Below are positions 11,201 to 22,369 of a stretch of DNA of 64,000 bases, one piece after another. The notes below the pieces were generated by a model. The model did no database searches. It was given only the letters and a program-made list of their open reading frames with translations, and had not been told where the DNA came from. The position numbers and the translations under genes were made by a program. This stretch comes from Anniella stebbinsi (Eukaryota; Chordata; Lepidosauria; Squamata; Anniellidae), in assembly GCA_029215795.1 (NCBI GenBank), contig JARDYH010000006.1:23513501-23577500 (forward strand), given 5' to 3'. Within the stretch, counting starts at the first letter, position 1, and the number at the start of each line of letters is the position of its first letter.

Positions 11201-14200
11201 AGGCAGCCAGAAGCAGCTGTACTCCCCCCCACATTTACACCTGGTGGTATTTCCACACATTCACGGCTCTATAATACACAGACCATCCCTTCAAGTCAGG
11301 TATATCTAGTCGCAGGGAGAAGTCCCTTCCTCTTCAAATCCCTGCAGACTGAACAGCAGAGGCTAGACAGTCAGAGCTATGCAGCTATTTACAATTCCCC
11401 TCAACGCCATCAGGAGCCAGCTTTGCTCCTGACCCTATTACTGGCAGTTCCCCAGTCCTCCCCTCCTCTTTGAATAGCTGTATGCTAAGACTCGTAGGCT
11501 CAAGGGGCAGGAAGTCCTTGCAGGGAGCTGCTCCACCAAGGAACCAGCCAGACACCCCGGCCCGCTCTCAGGCACTCTACCTAACAATATTGTGTGTGTG
11601 CCACTAAGTGGGAGCAGGGAGAGTCAGCTCCTTGCTCACTGTACTGGTTTGCCTGTATTATTCACCCCTCCATTTATACCTAGCTCCCTGTGCCCTCACT
11701 CTTTTCTTATCCTAATCAGAAACTACAACAACTGAAAATTGCAAAACTATTGCATTTGTTTGTGAGGCGTGGGGGGCAGAGGACAGCCTATTTCTGCTTG
11801 ATTGAGTCACCATTCCACTCAGACAGGTTCAGTGGCAACATAGGCACCACAGGGCCCTGAAAGTTGGGAGGAAACCAGAAGAAGTGAACCAAAGGCCGAT
11901 CACAGGGAATGATGTCCTTCCCCCACTGCAAGTAGGGACTTTCCATATCCATCAAGTGAAACTTGAGCACCTGAACACACAGCCAACCCTATGAAGGGGT
12001 GTGAAGGAACAGAATGAATTGAACGGGACAGTCCGGATCCAGAGAAATACTGGAAGGTCAATGAACATTTTGGAGTGAGTGGAAATATAAGAATTAAGAC
12101 CAACAGTTGCTAGGTACCACAAAGACATCCTGCCCAGGCCACCTCTTGGGACTGTCAGCTCCTCTGGATTTAAACAGTAAAGTCATTCACCCTACCACAT
12201 TCCTAAGAAGTATCTGGAATGGAGGTTAATGAGGAAGCTGGAAGTGAAGGAGAAAAATGTCAAAGGTATTAAAGACTAAGAGGGAAACTGAGCATCAAAA
12301 AAGCATGATGGTGTGGTGCAGTGAAAAAGGCCCTCTGTGAAAGCCACCTATTCCTGGGCCCATCTAAAGGTTCCAACTCCATCAGAAGTTTGCTTTGAAG
12401 CCTCTTTTAGCCTTTGGCCTAACTCAGGTGTGCCTTGGGTAAAACTGATGCTAGGTCTCATTTACGAGAAAGCAAGATGGGACTTTGAACAAAAAGAGAA
12501 GAGCAAACTGACATAAGTATAGGCAGCACTGCTGAAGGTAGGTGCAGCTTTGGTCAACTTCATAGATCAATTTCGTTAGCTACAGTTGCTCAGAATTCTT
12601 CCCACGCAGTTGAACCTTCTAATGATTCTTGCACTGGGTCCCACATTTGGCAGAAAGCATAGAAGAGACTCGGGACATAAATGGGCAGAGAGGATGAAAT
12701 GGAAACTCAGCCAGACACCCCCAGATGGCACAACTTTGCCTTGTGACTAAGCTCAGCAAGGTAAGAAGAGCCTCATTGTGTGGGTGGGGGACAGTGAGTC
12801 ATCTGTGGATCCCCTCCACTTGTCGGAAGCCTCCATTGAGTGGAAAATTAATACTTCCGTCTGGACAGAAGTCCCACATACAAAGCAATACACACAGGGT
12901 GGCAAACAACCAATACTGCATCTGCGCTTTTGGACCTTCACCCAGCAGTTTAATCTTTCCCTAAACCACACTGTGACCTGAACTCTAAGCAGTGTTACAA
13001 ATGCCAGCAAGAAAAGCCTCTCTTGCTTTGTTATACCTAAGAGCGCTGTTGCTATGGAATCCCAGTGCTGGCAAAGGTTTTCCATAGGAGGAAGTGAATT
13101 TTGTCAATGAGAGGAAGAGGCATGAAGTAAATGCAGAGGTCGCCAGGTTCACAGATCCTTGGAGAAAACTACGGAAGGAGGAGGAAACTAAGAAATGATG
13201 GGATAGGTTACAGGCCCTCTTAAGGTGATTGTGAAGCAGGAGGTATGAAAACATCCTGTCACCAACAAAGCATGTTGTGTCTCCACACAGGAGAGAGCGA
13301 GAAGTAGCCAGTAACAGCTGACATAGGTACTCCACATTGCCATTCTATTCAAATTCCACAGCAGCAGACAAACTACACAAAAGATAAAGAGCCCCCAGAG
13401 TGTAATGGCACCCTCACCAAAGCAGTCCTCTAATTGAGTAATCATACTGTTTAAGTGCAGAGGCTTCACAAGAGGGCTCAGCACTGTGGGTAGCACAGGA
13501 TGCAGCTCTAAGGACTTGTGGGTAGCTGGAATGTGGTGCTGGCTCAAAGCAGGGGCACTGGGGCCCTCCAGGCAAACAGCAAGCTCAGAAAACAGAAACA
13601 AGGAACTACTAAAGCATCAGCACACTGTGACATCAAGCAAATAAGGCGAGGATTTCCGTGGGAACATTCCAGGCTGGTTCCTCCCTTATCCTGGGGATTC
13701 ATTCCTGTTGCCAGGGTTGCACACACATAAGTGAAAACACCCAAAACAGTTCAGACTTTCATCTCAGCACAACTTTGACATCAGAATATATATATAAAAA
13801 CCATAAACTCTCAAGCAAACATGAAGGAGTAACTGCCCAAATTTTAGTAGCGCTTTCCTATTCCTACTATACTTATCACTCTTCTAACAAATTGAACAAG
13901 TATTTGAGTTACCAAAAATGCTCAACACTTATGTAAACCTCTAATGCGAAGCACATTTAAATGAAAAGAAAAAAAATGCTTTCAAGAAAATAGGGCTGAG
14001 CTGTAAGAGTCCTAAGCCCATCAACAACTATGGTAGTCTAATCATGTGGTCCATTTCGCCCAGCTTTATTGATTTATTGATTGCATTTTTATCCCACCTG
14101 TTTTCCTCCAAGGAACCCAAGGTGGCGTATATAATCCTCCTCCTCTCCATTTTTATCCTCACATTTTTATCCTGTGAGGTAGGTTGGACTGAGAGTCTGT

Positions 14201-16023
14201 GACTGGCCCAAAGTCTTTGAAGCATGGTGCATAATTGAGGGCAGTGGAGCAGCCGGAAGACCGTGCCTGCTGCATCTGGATCCCCCTCTGGATCCCTACT
14301 CAGTGGCCCACCAATTCAGCACTTATTGCTTGAGACATTAGGGTGTGCCTGGGCACACCCAGCACACCCCTTGCGCACCCCTATGATAGGTAGGAAGAAG
14401 AGAAACATTTATCCCATCTCTTTCTCACATTTCCCTTGGACATACCTCGAGGATGTTCATTAAAGTTGTCCCCTGAGGATAACTGCCCTCCGTCTCTCTC
14501 GCCTTCATTTTCCAAAGTCTCCCTGGCTGGAAGAAGTTGGGCATTTGCCAAATCTTCTCTGCCTTCTTTGTTGTAAACTTCATTCTGTAGAACTCCAGCC
14601 TCTTCACCATTCACCAGGATGGAGCAAGCTACACATGGGAATAAGGACATTTGAATAGGACAAATGCATAAAATCAGTCACCAAGTCCTTATCCTAACCT
14701 TCTGGTTTAATTCCCAAACACGCACAAGCAAGGCTGAAGTTTGCTGTGTAATTCTCTCATGCAACCGCTCAAAATAAGCCTGCATTGGTGGTGGCGGGTG
14801 GGGGAGGCACCGTTATTTATAGAACTACCGGACAATTAAAACAAAGACAGGAGCAAAAACAAGGTATGAACGAAGGGCAAACACATTTACAAGCCAGTGC
14901 ATGAATGTCACACAGGCTCACACACTCATGTGCAGGATGTGTGCCCACATGTACTTTACTCACACAAAAATACATGTCTAGGCAATGTAGCCACACACTG
15001 GGACACTCTTACTGCACAGCTATTCCCATGCACAATTTAGCACACATATTTGCCTGTCAGATTTTCAACCCCAGGGAGGGGCGTGTGCAGTTAACTAGCT
15101 GCAAGAAATTCTGACTTGAAATTGCCTCCTTGTGCCCTCTTTAAATTCGAAGCCATTCAGCAATTGGAGATGAAGACATTGTAGCAATCTTCTTTCCCTA
15201 CCACAGTTGGGAAAATTTCATTTACGGGGGGGGGGGGGGGCTAAGTCCCTCTGGCACTGAAGGTTTTTTTTTTCCTGGCGGGAGTCATGCAAGTATGTAT
15301 TCCGTCTACACCCACCCCAGCGATTTCACTCCATCTCAGGACCATATCGGCTATCAAAACAGGCTAAATTTGGCAGCGGCGCAAAGAAGCCCAGGCACTG
15401 CAGACAACTGGAGCGGGTTCAGAAAAGCGCCCGAGCATCGCTGTTGGAGAACGAGCAGTCATATCTCACTTTGTTTTCAATCCAGCTGAAACCCGGGAGC
15501 CACGGCCCCGCCAGCGTTAAGTGCCCTTGACTCCAAAGAGAGAGTGAAACAGTGAGACCAATGGGGCATACTAGGGTGACCATATGAAAAGGAGGGCAGG
15601 GCTCCAGTATCTTTTCGATCTGGTCAAGAGGGCAGGGCTCCTGCAGCTTTAACTGTTGTGCTGAAGAGGGAATTTCACCAGGTGCTGCATGCCTACAAAT
15701 GGCACCTGCTGAAATTCCCTTTTCTATACAAGGATACAGGAGCCCTGTCCTCATTTTCATATGGTCACCCTAAACCTGCCTAAGGGAACTCCGAGCTGAT
15801 CCTACTGCCCGTCGTTTAACGACCCCCCGTGCCGGCGCCTTCCCCCGCTCCCTTCGGGCGCAAAGCTGAGAGAGAAGGCCGGGGGTCTTGCTTCGGCCAA
15901 GGAGCCCAGCGTCGCGATCCCACTCCGCCCACCCGTTCGGGGGCAAAGTCCGCTCTTGCCGCCGCCGCCGCCCTCCTCACCTGCTGCCAGGAGAGCGCTC
16001 GAGATCAGGAGCAGCCCCTTCAT
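4253..16023 (-). CDS. HBEGF: HBEGF, proheparin-binding EGF-like growth factor
   Basis: Membrane-anchored EGF-receptor ligand precursor; ectodomain shedding releases a soluble ligand for EGFR and ErbB4. The CDS is join(4253-4325, 5302-5457, 8004-8175, 14446-14628, 15981-16023) on the minus strand: 627 nt, 208 codons, the same length as human. Domains: signal peptide about 1-22 (MKGLLLISS start); acidic propeptide about 23-75; heparin-binding basic stretch about 89-105 (KKEGKGKKRRKGKGKKR); EGF-like domain with Cys 108, 116, 121, 132, 134 and 143, exactly the mammalian positions; juxtamembrane SLPVENR, the known shedding region, at 147-153; transmembrane span about 160-184; cytoplasmic tail ending YDVENEEKVKLG...NH. 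All introns are GT-AG and phases agree. Odd: residue 141 is Gln where human has Glu, and residues 186-191 differ from mammals. Identification is secure and supported by SLC4A9 next door. Confidence 0.96.
4326..5301 (-). other. HBEGF: HBEGF intron 4
   Basis: Apparently unique intron sequence; no repeat family or RNA gene was recognised. Confidence 0.7.
5302..5457 (-). CDS. HBEGF: HBEGF exon 4, EGF end, shedding site and membrane span
   Basis: The acceptor reads CTCCTAG|A and the donor CTGAG|GTAAGC. The 156 nt encode CHLGYHGQRC (the last two EGF cysteines), the stalk SLPVENRSHSYDHTT and a hydrophobic span ending LLMLR. The length is a whole number of codons, as expected from the human exon. 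Confidence 0.95.
5458..8003 (-). other. HBEGF: HBEGF intron 3
   Basis: Mostly unique sequence. A MIR-like SINE relic lies around 7085-7260; nothing else is recognised. Confidence 0.7.
7085..7260 (-). repeat. MIR-like SINE relic
   Basis: On the plus strand it has ATCCTCCCAACAACTCTGCA, then AAGGTAGGTTGG, and further on GAATTTGAATCCAGGTCTC. These are the reverse complements of a CORE-SINE body and a B-box-like tRNA segment. It is decayed. Confidence 0.5.
8004..8175 (-). CDS. HBEGF: HBEGF exon 3, heparin-binding and first EGF half
   Basis: The acceptor is TTGTTTTCCCAG and the donor AT|GTAAGT. It encodes FLSKPQ, a Lys/Arg/Gly run of about 17 residues, then RDPCLRRYKDFCIHGEC and KYVKQLKAPAC. The last codon is split and completes to Ile with exon 4. 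This is the most strongly conserved part of HB-EGF. Confidence 0.95.
8190..8312 (-). repeat. L2 3' tail plus (AAT)n next to HBEGF exon 3
   Basis: On the minus strand it has TGTAAACCGCCCAGAGAGC, TTTGGCTATGGGGCGG, (AAC)n and then (AAT)n of about 12 units. This is the L2 3' end with its microsatellite. The tail runs to within about 20-30 nt of the exon 3 acceptor at 8176. Confidence 0.8.
8997..9316. mobile_element. Foldback MITE family A, copy 1 (320 bp)
   Basis: It starts TAGGGTGACCATA and ends TATGGTCACCCTA, so the ends are inverted repeats. The whole element is close to a palindrome: each arm carries TTTAACAGTTG-type and GAAATTCCCTCTTCATCACA-type blocks in mirror order. It has no coding capacity. 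Same length as the copy at 48742-49061. No target duplication is visible here. Confidence 0.85.
9317..14049 (-). other. HBEGF: HBEGF intron 2, unique part
   Basis: Long open frames on the minus strand near 13.0-13.6 kb have no family resemblance and lack exon context. A poly-C/G tract lies near 10653-10666. No gene, RNA or clear repeat was recognised. Confidence 0.6.
14050..14225 (-). repeat. MIR-like tRNA-derived SINE, family K
   Basis: Reverse complement of the elements at 42825 and 59790: the ...GCAATAAAT-type 3' end, AAAAATGGAGAGGAGGAGG, ACCTCACAGGATAAAA and the GGGCCAGTCACAGACTCTCA block. The tRNA-like head is truncated. Confidence 0.7.
14446..14628 (-). CDS. HBEGF: HBEGF exon 2, propeptide
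   Basis: The acceptor ends GTGTAG and the donor reads CGAG|GTATGT. The 183 nt encode the end of the signal peptide (CSILVNG) and a Glu/Asn/Gly-rich propeptide to residue 75. The sequence is poorly conserved with mammals, as is usual for this segment. Phase 1 at both ends agrees with exons 1 and 3. Confidence 0.88.
14629..15571 (-). other. HBEGF: HBEGF intron 1, unique part
   Basis: Unique sequence with a 14-base poly-G tract near 15226-15240. No gene or RNA recognised. Confidence 0.6.
15572..15772. mobile_element. Foldback MITE family A, copy 2 (201 bp)
   Basis: The ends TAGGGTGACCATATGAAAA and TTTTCATATGGTCACCCTA are perfect inverted repeats. One arm is shortened relative to the 320-bp copies. 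It lies in HBEGF intron 1, about 210 bp from exon 1. Confidence 0.85.
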
Positions 16024-16565
16024 GGCCCTCCCTCCCCCGACAGCCAAACAAGAGCCGGCTCCGGTGGGCGCAGGAATCGGCCCCCTCCGGCGCCACGTAG
16101 TCCGCTGCGGGCGCTTGGAAAGCGGCGCGGCTGCTTCGAGACCCTCCGTGCGGTGCCGGCTCCCGGAGCTAGCGCGTCTAGCGCTGCTGCTGCTGCTGCC
16201 GCCGCCGCGGCTCTTCCGGGCGAGACTAAGCCAGAGCGCGGCGCCTCCACGTGCGAGCGCTGCCCCGTCCGCGCCAAAGTCACTGTGCAGCGGCAGCCAG
16301 AGCACAGTTACAGGCTGCAGGGGGCGGGGCGGGGCGGGGCGGACTCGCCCATTCCGGGCGAGGTCGCGGTCTCTCCTGCGGGGCGGCTGCGTAGGAGGGT
16401 TTCCTCGCCCTGCCCTCGGGCGCGGCGGCGGCGGCGGCGGCGGCGGTCCGCGGGGATTTCCCCTCCGGTCGAGGGAAAGAGGCGGCGTCTCCTTTGAGCT
16501 GTTGGGGGGAGAGGTGGGGCGCGGGATTCCTGCCCTGCCTGTCTTACAGGTGGCGGCATCACGTG
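15830..16565 (-). promoter_or_regulatory. HBEGF: CpG island and HBEGF promoter region
   Basis: Very GC- and CpG-rich block covering exon 1. Four overlapping GGGGCGG Sp1-type boxes occur at 16319-16342, a (CGG)8 run at 16423-16446, and CACGTG E-boxes at 16248-16253 and 16560-16565. No TATA box is seen, consistent with a dispersed CpG-island promoter. By comparison with mammals, transcription probably starts around 16.2-16.35 kb on the minus strand. The long open frames on both strands here are composition artefacts. Confidence 0.8.
15981..16023 (-). CDS. HBEGF: HBEGF exon 1, coding part
   Basis: Start codon at 16023-16021 and a donor reading GCAG|GTGAGG. It encodes the first 14 residues, MKGLLLISSALLAA, plus one base of codon 15. 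This is the hydrophobic half of the signal peptide. No other ATG nearby gives a signal peptide in a frame that joins exon 2. Confidence 0.92.
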
Positions 16566-16585
16566 TCCTCCCCCCATTAGACACA

Positions 16586-16715
16586 GGGGCAGGATCTACA
16601 CTTTAAAATGATTTATAACAGTAGCCACAACTGTTGGGGCCCATGCCACGCTTCATGTACGGTTTTCAAAACATTTTCAAAGTGTCCTATCCTGCTTCGT
16701 GTAGAGTTGCTCCCC
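16586..16715. mobile_element. Short DNA-transposon-like element, family I copy 1
   Basis: The left end GGGGCAGGATCTACACTT mirrors the right end GTGTAGAGTTGCTCCCC. The interior holds AACTGTTGGGGCCCA and TTTTCAAAACATTTTCAAAG, also found at 55744-55848. No target duplication was determined. Confidence 0.5.
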
Positions 16716-16885
16716 CTTTGTCCCCCGAATGTGGTTTGGCTGAGAGCGTCCTGCAGCAGAAGTCGGGGCTGGAGACAGAAGAGCGGGCAGCCATTTCCAG
16801 CGGACTAGCGAGCTGCCTGAGGAACCTGTGTTGTTTCATTATCTCCACAATGCTTTGAAACCCGCGATGCCCATGTGTGTGTGGA

Positions 16886-18592
16886 TTTGGCTAATAAAAG
16901 CTAGCAGGGATGGAACAACTGGCTGGGCCAGGGAAGTGATTAATGCCTCTTTGCAAGAGGGAGCGGTCCCAGGCCTCCTGAAAGAGGCGGCAGTGAGACC
17001 ACTCCTAAAGAAATCTTCCCTGGACCCTGAAAATCTTAATAACTACAGGCCAGTAGCAAATATTCAATTCCTGGGCAAGGTCCTGGAGCGGGTGGTTGCA
17101 AGCCAGCTCCAGGCACTCTTGGATGAGACTGATTATCTGGATCCATTTCAGTCGGGTTTCAGGCCTGGTTTTGGTATGGAAACAGCCTTGGTCGCCCTGT
17201 ATGATGACCTATGTCGGGAGAAAGACAGGGGGAGTGTGACTCTGTTGATTCTCCTTGATCTCTCAGTGGCTTTCGATACCATCGACCATGGTATCCTTCT
17301 GGGACGACTGGCTGAGTTGGGAGTGGGAGGCACTGCATTGCAGTGGTTCCGCTCCTACTTGGCGGGTCAGCTGCAGAAGGTGGTGCTTGGGGAACATTGG
17401 TTGGCCCCGTGAATTCTCCAGTATGGGGTTCCGCAGGGGTCAGTTTTGTCCCCCATGCTGTTCAACATCTACATGAAACCGTTGAGTGCAGTCATCTGGA
17501 GTTTTGGAGTGCGTTGTCATCAATACGCTGATGACACGCAGCTCTATTTCTCCTTTTCATCTTCATCAGGTGACGCTGTGGATGTGCTGAACCAGTGCCA
17601 GGCTGCAACAATGGACTGGATGAGGGCTAATAAACTGAAACTCAATCCAGACAAGACTGAGACGCTGTTAGTGGGTGGTTCCGCTGACCGAATGGAGGGT
17701 GTTCAACCTGTTCTGGATGGGGTTGCACTCCCCTTGAAGGAGCGGGTTCGTAGCTTGGGGGTTCTCCTAGAACCATCTTTGTCACTTGAGGAACAGGTGG
17801 CCTCAGTGGCACGGAGTGCCTTCTACCAACTTCGGTTGGTGGCCCAGCTACATCCCTATCTGGACAGGGATAACCTGGCTTCAGTTGTCCATGCTCTGGT
17901 AACCTCCAAGTTAGATTACTGCAATGCACTCTACGTGGGGCTGCCTTTGAAGGTGGTTCAGAAGCTGCAGCTTGTGCAAAATGCAGCTGCCAGATTGATA
18001 ACCGGAACCAGTAGGTTCAAACATATAAGACCTACTCTGGCCCGCTTGCATTGGCTGCCTGTATGTTTCCGAGCCCGATTCAAGGTGCTGGTTTTAACCT
18101 ATAAAGCCTTACACAGCTTGCGACCACAATACCTGATGGAACGCCTTTCCCAACATGAACCTACCCAAACACTACGTTCAACATCTAAGGCCCTCCTCCA
18201 AGTGCCTCCTCTGAGGGAAGCTCGGAGGTCGGCAACAAGAGAGAGGGCCTTCTCTGTGGTGGCCCCCCAATTGTGGAACGATCTCCCCGACAAGGCCCGC
18301 CTGGCGCCAACATTGTTATCTTTTCGGCGCCAGGTCAAGACTTTTCTCTCAGGCATTTGGCAATATCTGAGGAGCCTGGGTTTGTTTTGTTTTGTTATGT
18401 TTTTGTAGCTTTTTTGAAGTGTTATAGTGGTTTTTAAATGTACAGATTGTGTGTATGTTGTATGTTTTTGCTGTTTAAATTTTTGTATATTGTTTTTAAT
18501 TGTTTATAATCCTATGTAAACCGCCCAGAGAGCTTCAGCTATTGGGCGGTATACAAATGTAATAAATAAATACATAAATGAATAAATAAAAT
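16886..18592 (+). mobile_element. L2 LINE, 5'-truncated, nearly complete RT
   Basis: The reading frame gives the L2 reverse transcriptase: [75 protein letters not shown], the catalytic [10 protein letters not shown] at about 17524, then the C-terminal [12 protein letters not shown] and [17 protein letters not shown] stop codon at 17410 splits it into two frames (16828-17412 and 17446-18408). The endonuclease region is lost. The 3' end has the hairpin CCGCCCAGAGAG...TTGGGCGG and an (AATAAATA)n tail. One of the better preserved LINEs here. Confidence 0.93.
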
Positions 18593-18689
18593 TTTCTGTT
18601 TGCGGCACACACTTGCGCTGTGATATGGGTTTCTCTAGTGGAGTAAGGTGAGATGCAGCTATCAGGGACTCCCACAGTCCCTCCACTAT

Positions 18690-18790
18690 AAAAATAGGCA
18701 CCTTAGGGACCTACCTTGCAGGGCTGTTGTGAGGATTAGTGAGAGCAGGAAATGAACTTTGAAGTAGTAATGCTCTCCTTGGTCAGCATC
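18690..18790 (+). repeat. MIR-like fragment
   Basis: ACCTACCTTGCAGGGCTGTT followed by GTGAGGATTAGTGAG is the conserved CORE-SINE 3' segment. Confidence 0.5.
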
Positions 18791-18949
18791 AATAGTTAGC
18801 AGTGTCTCAGTCCATAAAAGTAATCTGTTATGTGACCCTTCCTGGCCGGTTCTTACATTATAGTAGTGGTTTAGCTGCTCCTTCCCCACACCATTCCAGT
18901 AATGTTAGAGTAGGGGAGATTGTGGAGGAGGGACCTGACACCATGGTTT

Positions 18950-19240
18950 CTTTTCACAGCACAATCCTGTGCAGTGGGGTTGCCTATACACAGGGAAAGC
19001 CCCATGGTGGCTGCGAATCTGCGCTGCATCAGTTATGTGATGCAGACACAGCTTTGAAAAAGTCAGGGACATACCCCAACTTTTTCATTGGGAATGAGGT
19101 CAGTATGGCCTTCTGCCATCTGACCTTGCTCTGGGCAGGGGGCCCCCTCCGGTACCCCGATGACCGCTGGAAACCCTACGCTAACTTCTTGGCATCAGGA
19201 TTACCTGACGCCACCCCCGGGTGAGTAAAACTGTGGGGTT
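18950..19240 (+). repeat. Dispersed repeat, family E copy 2
   Basis: CAGGGAAAGCCCCATGGTGG, AAAAAGTCAGGGA, then CCAACTTTTTCATT, and a GGATTACCTGACGCCACCCC-type end. Ordered blocks are shared with copies at about 360-700 and 24845-25210. Confidence 0.55.
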
Positions 19241-20190
19241 TTGGGGGGAAGCGGCACCAACTTGGTGCTGTGAAGAAAGGGCTCAAGCAGCAGCACTGTG
19301 AAGGGAAGCACTGGGGTGAGGTGGAGCCACATGAGGGTATCAACTGTGCCACCCCATAACATAGCTCTTAAACCCAAGGAAATGTAAGTGATGGGAAACT
19401 CAAGAGGAAAACCCCCAGGGACAATGATGGACTTTAAGTGAGGTATATAAATGGGGATAACCTGTGATGGGGAAGGACCTAGCAAGCACAAGGTTGCTAC
19501 ACATTATTCTAATAAGACATATTGTTATAGCAAACTTTAGTCACAAAATTGGGAGAGTCAAATGGGCATGCCTAGGTAATTTAAAGGTTGTCTGGAGGCT
19601 TGAAGACATTTGTTCCTTTGCTCCAATTAAAGGGAGAGAGCTCAGGTTCAGGGATTCTTCCAGGCCCCCTGGAAGCACACCGTGTTCTTCTTCACAGGGG
19701 ACTCCACTTTTCCAGCAAGGTCAGAGATGGAGGTTGCTATGGGTCCATTTGGTCACTTTTTATTGGACACCTTTCAGCTCATTCAACTTGAGGACAAAGA
19801 CTGGCTCCTTGGGGAGCTAAACCAGCCTCATCCTTCCTTGATCCTTGACCACCATAGCTCCTTAAAGCTTGGGCTTGTCTAACTGGGGGTGGGGGCCGGG
19901 GGGCTTCCAGACAGAGGGCCTCTAGTGCTACCAATCAAAAGTCGTGTGCAGTGACTCCATCTTTCCCTCCGTAACGTATTTGTTGTTGTAAGAAAAAAGA
20001 TGGAGAAAGTGGTGAGAAAATACGGGAGGGCCACAAATGGAAGGTGACAATGTCTGGACCACACACACACACACCATAAACTTCCGTGAATGGGGCAGAG
20101 TGATTCCACAATAAAAGCCACATCTGGAAGCAGCCTGGATCTCTCTCAGAAGGAGCCGATACCTTCCTCAGAGAGGGATTCCTGTTGTTC
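19241..20190. other. Intergenic segment
   Basis: No gene, RNA or well-defined repeat was recognised; a short (CA)n lies near 20061. Confidence 0.5.
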
Positions 20191-21065
20191 TTAAGAAGGT
20201 AGTGGTGAAACCACTTTTAAAGAAATCTACGCATGAGTTTTGTCATGTTAATAATGATTGCCCTGTATCAAATCTTCGAGAAGGTATTCAAGCATGTGGT
20301 TGCACCTCAGCTCCAGAGTTTTCTGGATGAAACTGATTATTTGGACCTTTTCCAGTCTGACTTCCAATGTGGTTTTGGGATAGATATCGCATTGGTCAGC
20401 TTGGTGGATGACCAGTGCTAGAGATGGACAGGGGGAGTGCTATCCTGTTGATTCTCAGGTGGGTTTGATGCAGGCAACAATGGTATCCTTCTAAGCCCCC
20501 CGGCAGGGCACAATACATCAGTGGTTTGAGTTCCTTCCTGGATGGTCAGTCTGAGAAGTCCAAAAGATGGCCTTTGGCCTATGGCATGCATCAAGTGTCT
20601 ATCTTGTCTTTCATTCTCTTTTTCATCTTCTGCTGGGTGAAGTCATCTGAAGGTTTGGGCTGACATGTCATCAGTATCTGGATGACATGCAGCCCTACTT
20701 CTCTCAAGCCCAGGAGGCCAGTGGAAGTGGTTAACCAACATCTGGAGGCAATGTAGGAATGAATGGGGGGCAAGATACTGAAACGTAACCCTGATTGCAT
20801 GCAGGTATTGTTGGTTAAGAATACTGGCAATCTGAGAGAGCTGATCCAACCCATTTGGGATGGGGATGCACCCCATTACACAAGGAGCAGATAGGCAGCT
20901 TGGGTGCCACTGGGGCTCCATTGCTTTCTTTGCATGCCTTGGCAATGGTTGCAAAGTGCCTTCTCCCAGCCTTTGACTGATTTGCCAGCTGCAACCTCTC
21001 TGGAGAAGATGGACCTGCCTTCATTTATCTACATTCTAGTTACTTCCAAACTGGACTTGCAATTC
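20190..21065 (+). mobile_element. L2 LINE, strongly decayed
   Basis: Around 20250-20420 the frame reads IFEKVFKHVVAPQLQSFLDE, then TDYLDLFQSDFQCGFG, clearly the L2 RT finger region. Downstream, CATCAGTATCTGGATGACATG corresponds to the YADD region but is shifted. Many frameshifts make it much older than the copy at 16.9 kb. Confidence 0.75.
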
Positions 21066-21129
21066 TCTCCACATTGGGATGCAGCTGAACAGACACGTCG
21101 ACCCACAACCCATATGTATATAAGCATTT

Positions 21130-21860
21130 AGCAGTAGTAAATAAATATAACACCCATGGTTTAAGACAAGATTGGAATAGAGAATTGGAGTATCCTATTT
21201 TGTCTAATCAATGGATTGTTGCCTTAGAGGCTGTATCTGAAGCTTCTATGGCTCTTAGGCTATGTCGTATTCAGCAAAAAATCTTGTTTGGGGTTTATTG
21301 GACTTCACAATGCCTTTTCAATAAGAGCTTGTCTAACTTGCATAACTGTTGGCGATGTAATGCACCTAATGCTTCTTTAATTCATATGTTTTGGCAATGC
21401 CCTGTAGTTGCTCCCTTTTGGGAGGAGGTTATAATAAGGATAAACTTTGTACTGAAACAATCTTTAATATGGAATGATGTGCACATCCTCTTAAACTACC
21501 TACCAGCTTCTTGGAAGTTAAGACATGGTCAACGCAAATGGATTTTCAAATCCCTTATGACAGCTAAAAGACTTATATTATCACATTGGAAGGACAAATG
21601 CTCACCTTCCATAATGCAGTGGATTGAGGACTTAACAACGCTCTCAACATTTGAACGGGTGTTATATAGGCGCGACTTGCGAGTGGATAAATACATGGAT
21701 ATATGGACTGCTTTTCTTGAAACCTATGCATACCTGTTTCCCCCCTTTTTTTAATGAACGGTATACCTAATGGAAAGAATGATGATATTCCTATATATGT
21801 AATTTGTGTTTTTTTCTTTTTCACAATTTATTTTTTGTTAATATTCCAAAAAAATTAAAA
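21130..21860 (+). mobile_element. L1 LINE 3' end (ORF2 C-terminus)
   Basis: The open frame 21185-21754 (189 codons) carries HNCWRCNAPNASLIHMFWQC and PVVAPFWEEV. This is the Cys-rich C-terminal motif of L1 ORF2 (CWRC...HMFW.C....FW). It is followed by an AT-rich 3' UTR with an AAAAATTAAAAA-type end. The RT and endonuclease are missing by 5' truncation. Confidence 0.85.
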
Positions 21861-22369
21861 ATGGGCTGCTTTTAAAAACAATTCAGAAATTTCCATTGGT
21901 AAAAAATGGATCAGCAGGGACCTTTTTCAGGTCCTTTTAGATCAAAACATACTACTATGATTCTTTGTGAACTTCATTGCCTGTTTGTTTTTGGGTAGTT
22001 TTGACCTTTAAAACCCTACATCAGGGGTATCAAACCTTTTTTCAGTCCAATTCAATTTCTGAGAAGCTCTTGGGGCAGGAGATAAAAGGGGTGGATCCAA
22101 AATACCAGCAATTTTGTTTTAGCTTAAAGCTCTTACTGACAGTAATGAAGGCTTAGCAGGGGTATTTCAACCTTTTAGAAGGGGGGCTGCAAAAGCCAGG
22201 TAATTGGGGAAAGGGGGTGGGACCAGAGAAAGGGTGTGGTCATTTGGGGAACTCTGGAGGGCTGGACTGGGAGCCTAGGCAAGCCAGATTTGGCCTGCAA
22301 ACCTGAGGTTCAGCACCTCTGCCTTTCCCTAAGTAATCTTTGGCAATCTGTTACTTTAAGGGCTACTTG
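21861..22369. other. Intergenic segment with decayed repeat traces
   Basis: No gene. The sequence around 22020-22330 (TATCAAACCTTTTTTCAG... and GGGGCTGCAAAAGCCAG) resembles decayed dispersed repeats but could not be assigned. Confidence 0.35.

Noticed and set aside
11039..11260. Cys-rich minus-strand frame (CGNTTRCKCGGEYSCFW) considered as the HBEGF EGF exon
   Set aside because: The true EGF exons at 8004-8175 and 5302-5457 fit exactly; the cysteine spacing here does not.
12985..13601. Minus-strand frames of 110-137 codons in HBEGF intron 2 with hydrophobic stretches
   Set aside because: No family resemblance, no splice sites fitting the HBEGF phases, and the gene is complete without them.
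15802..16606. Several long overlapping open frames (up to 260 codons) on both strands over the CpG island
   Set aside because: Low-complexity Ala/Gly/Pro/Arg products caused by GC richness with few stops; only the first 43 coding bases of HBEGF exon 1 here join known exons.
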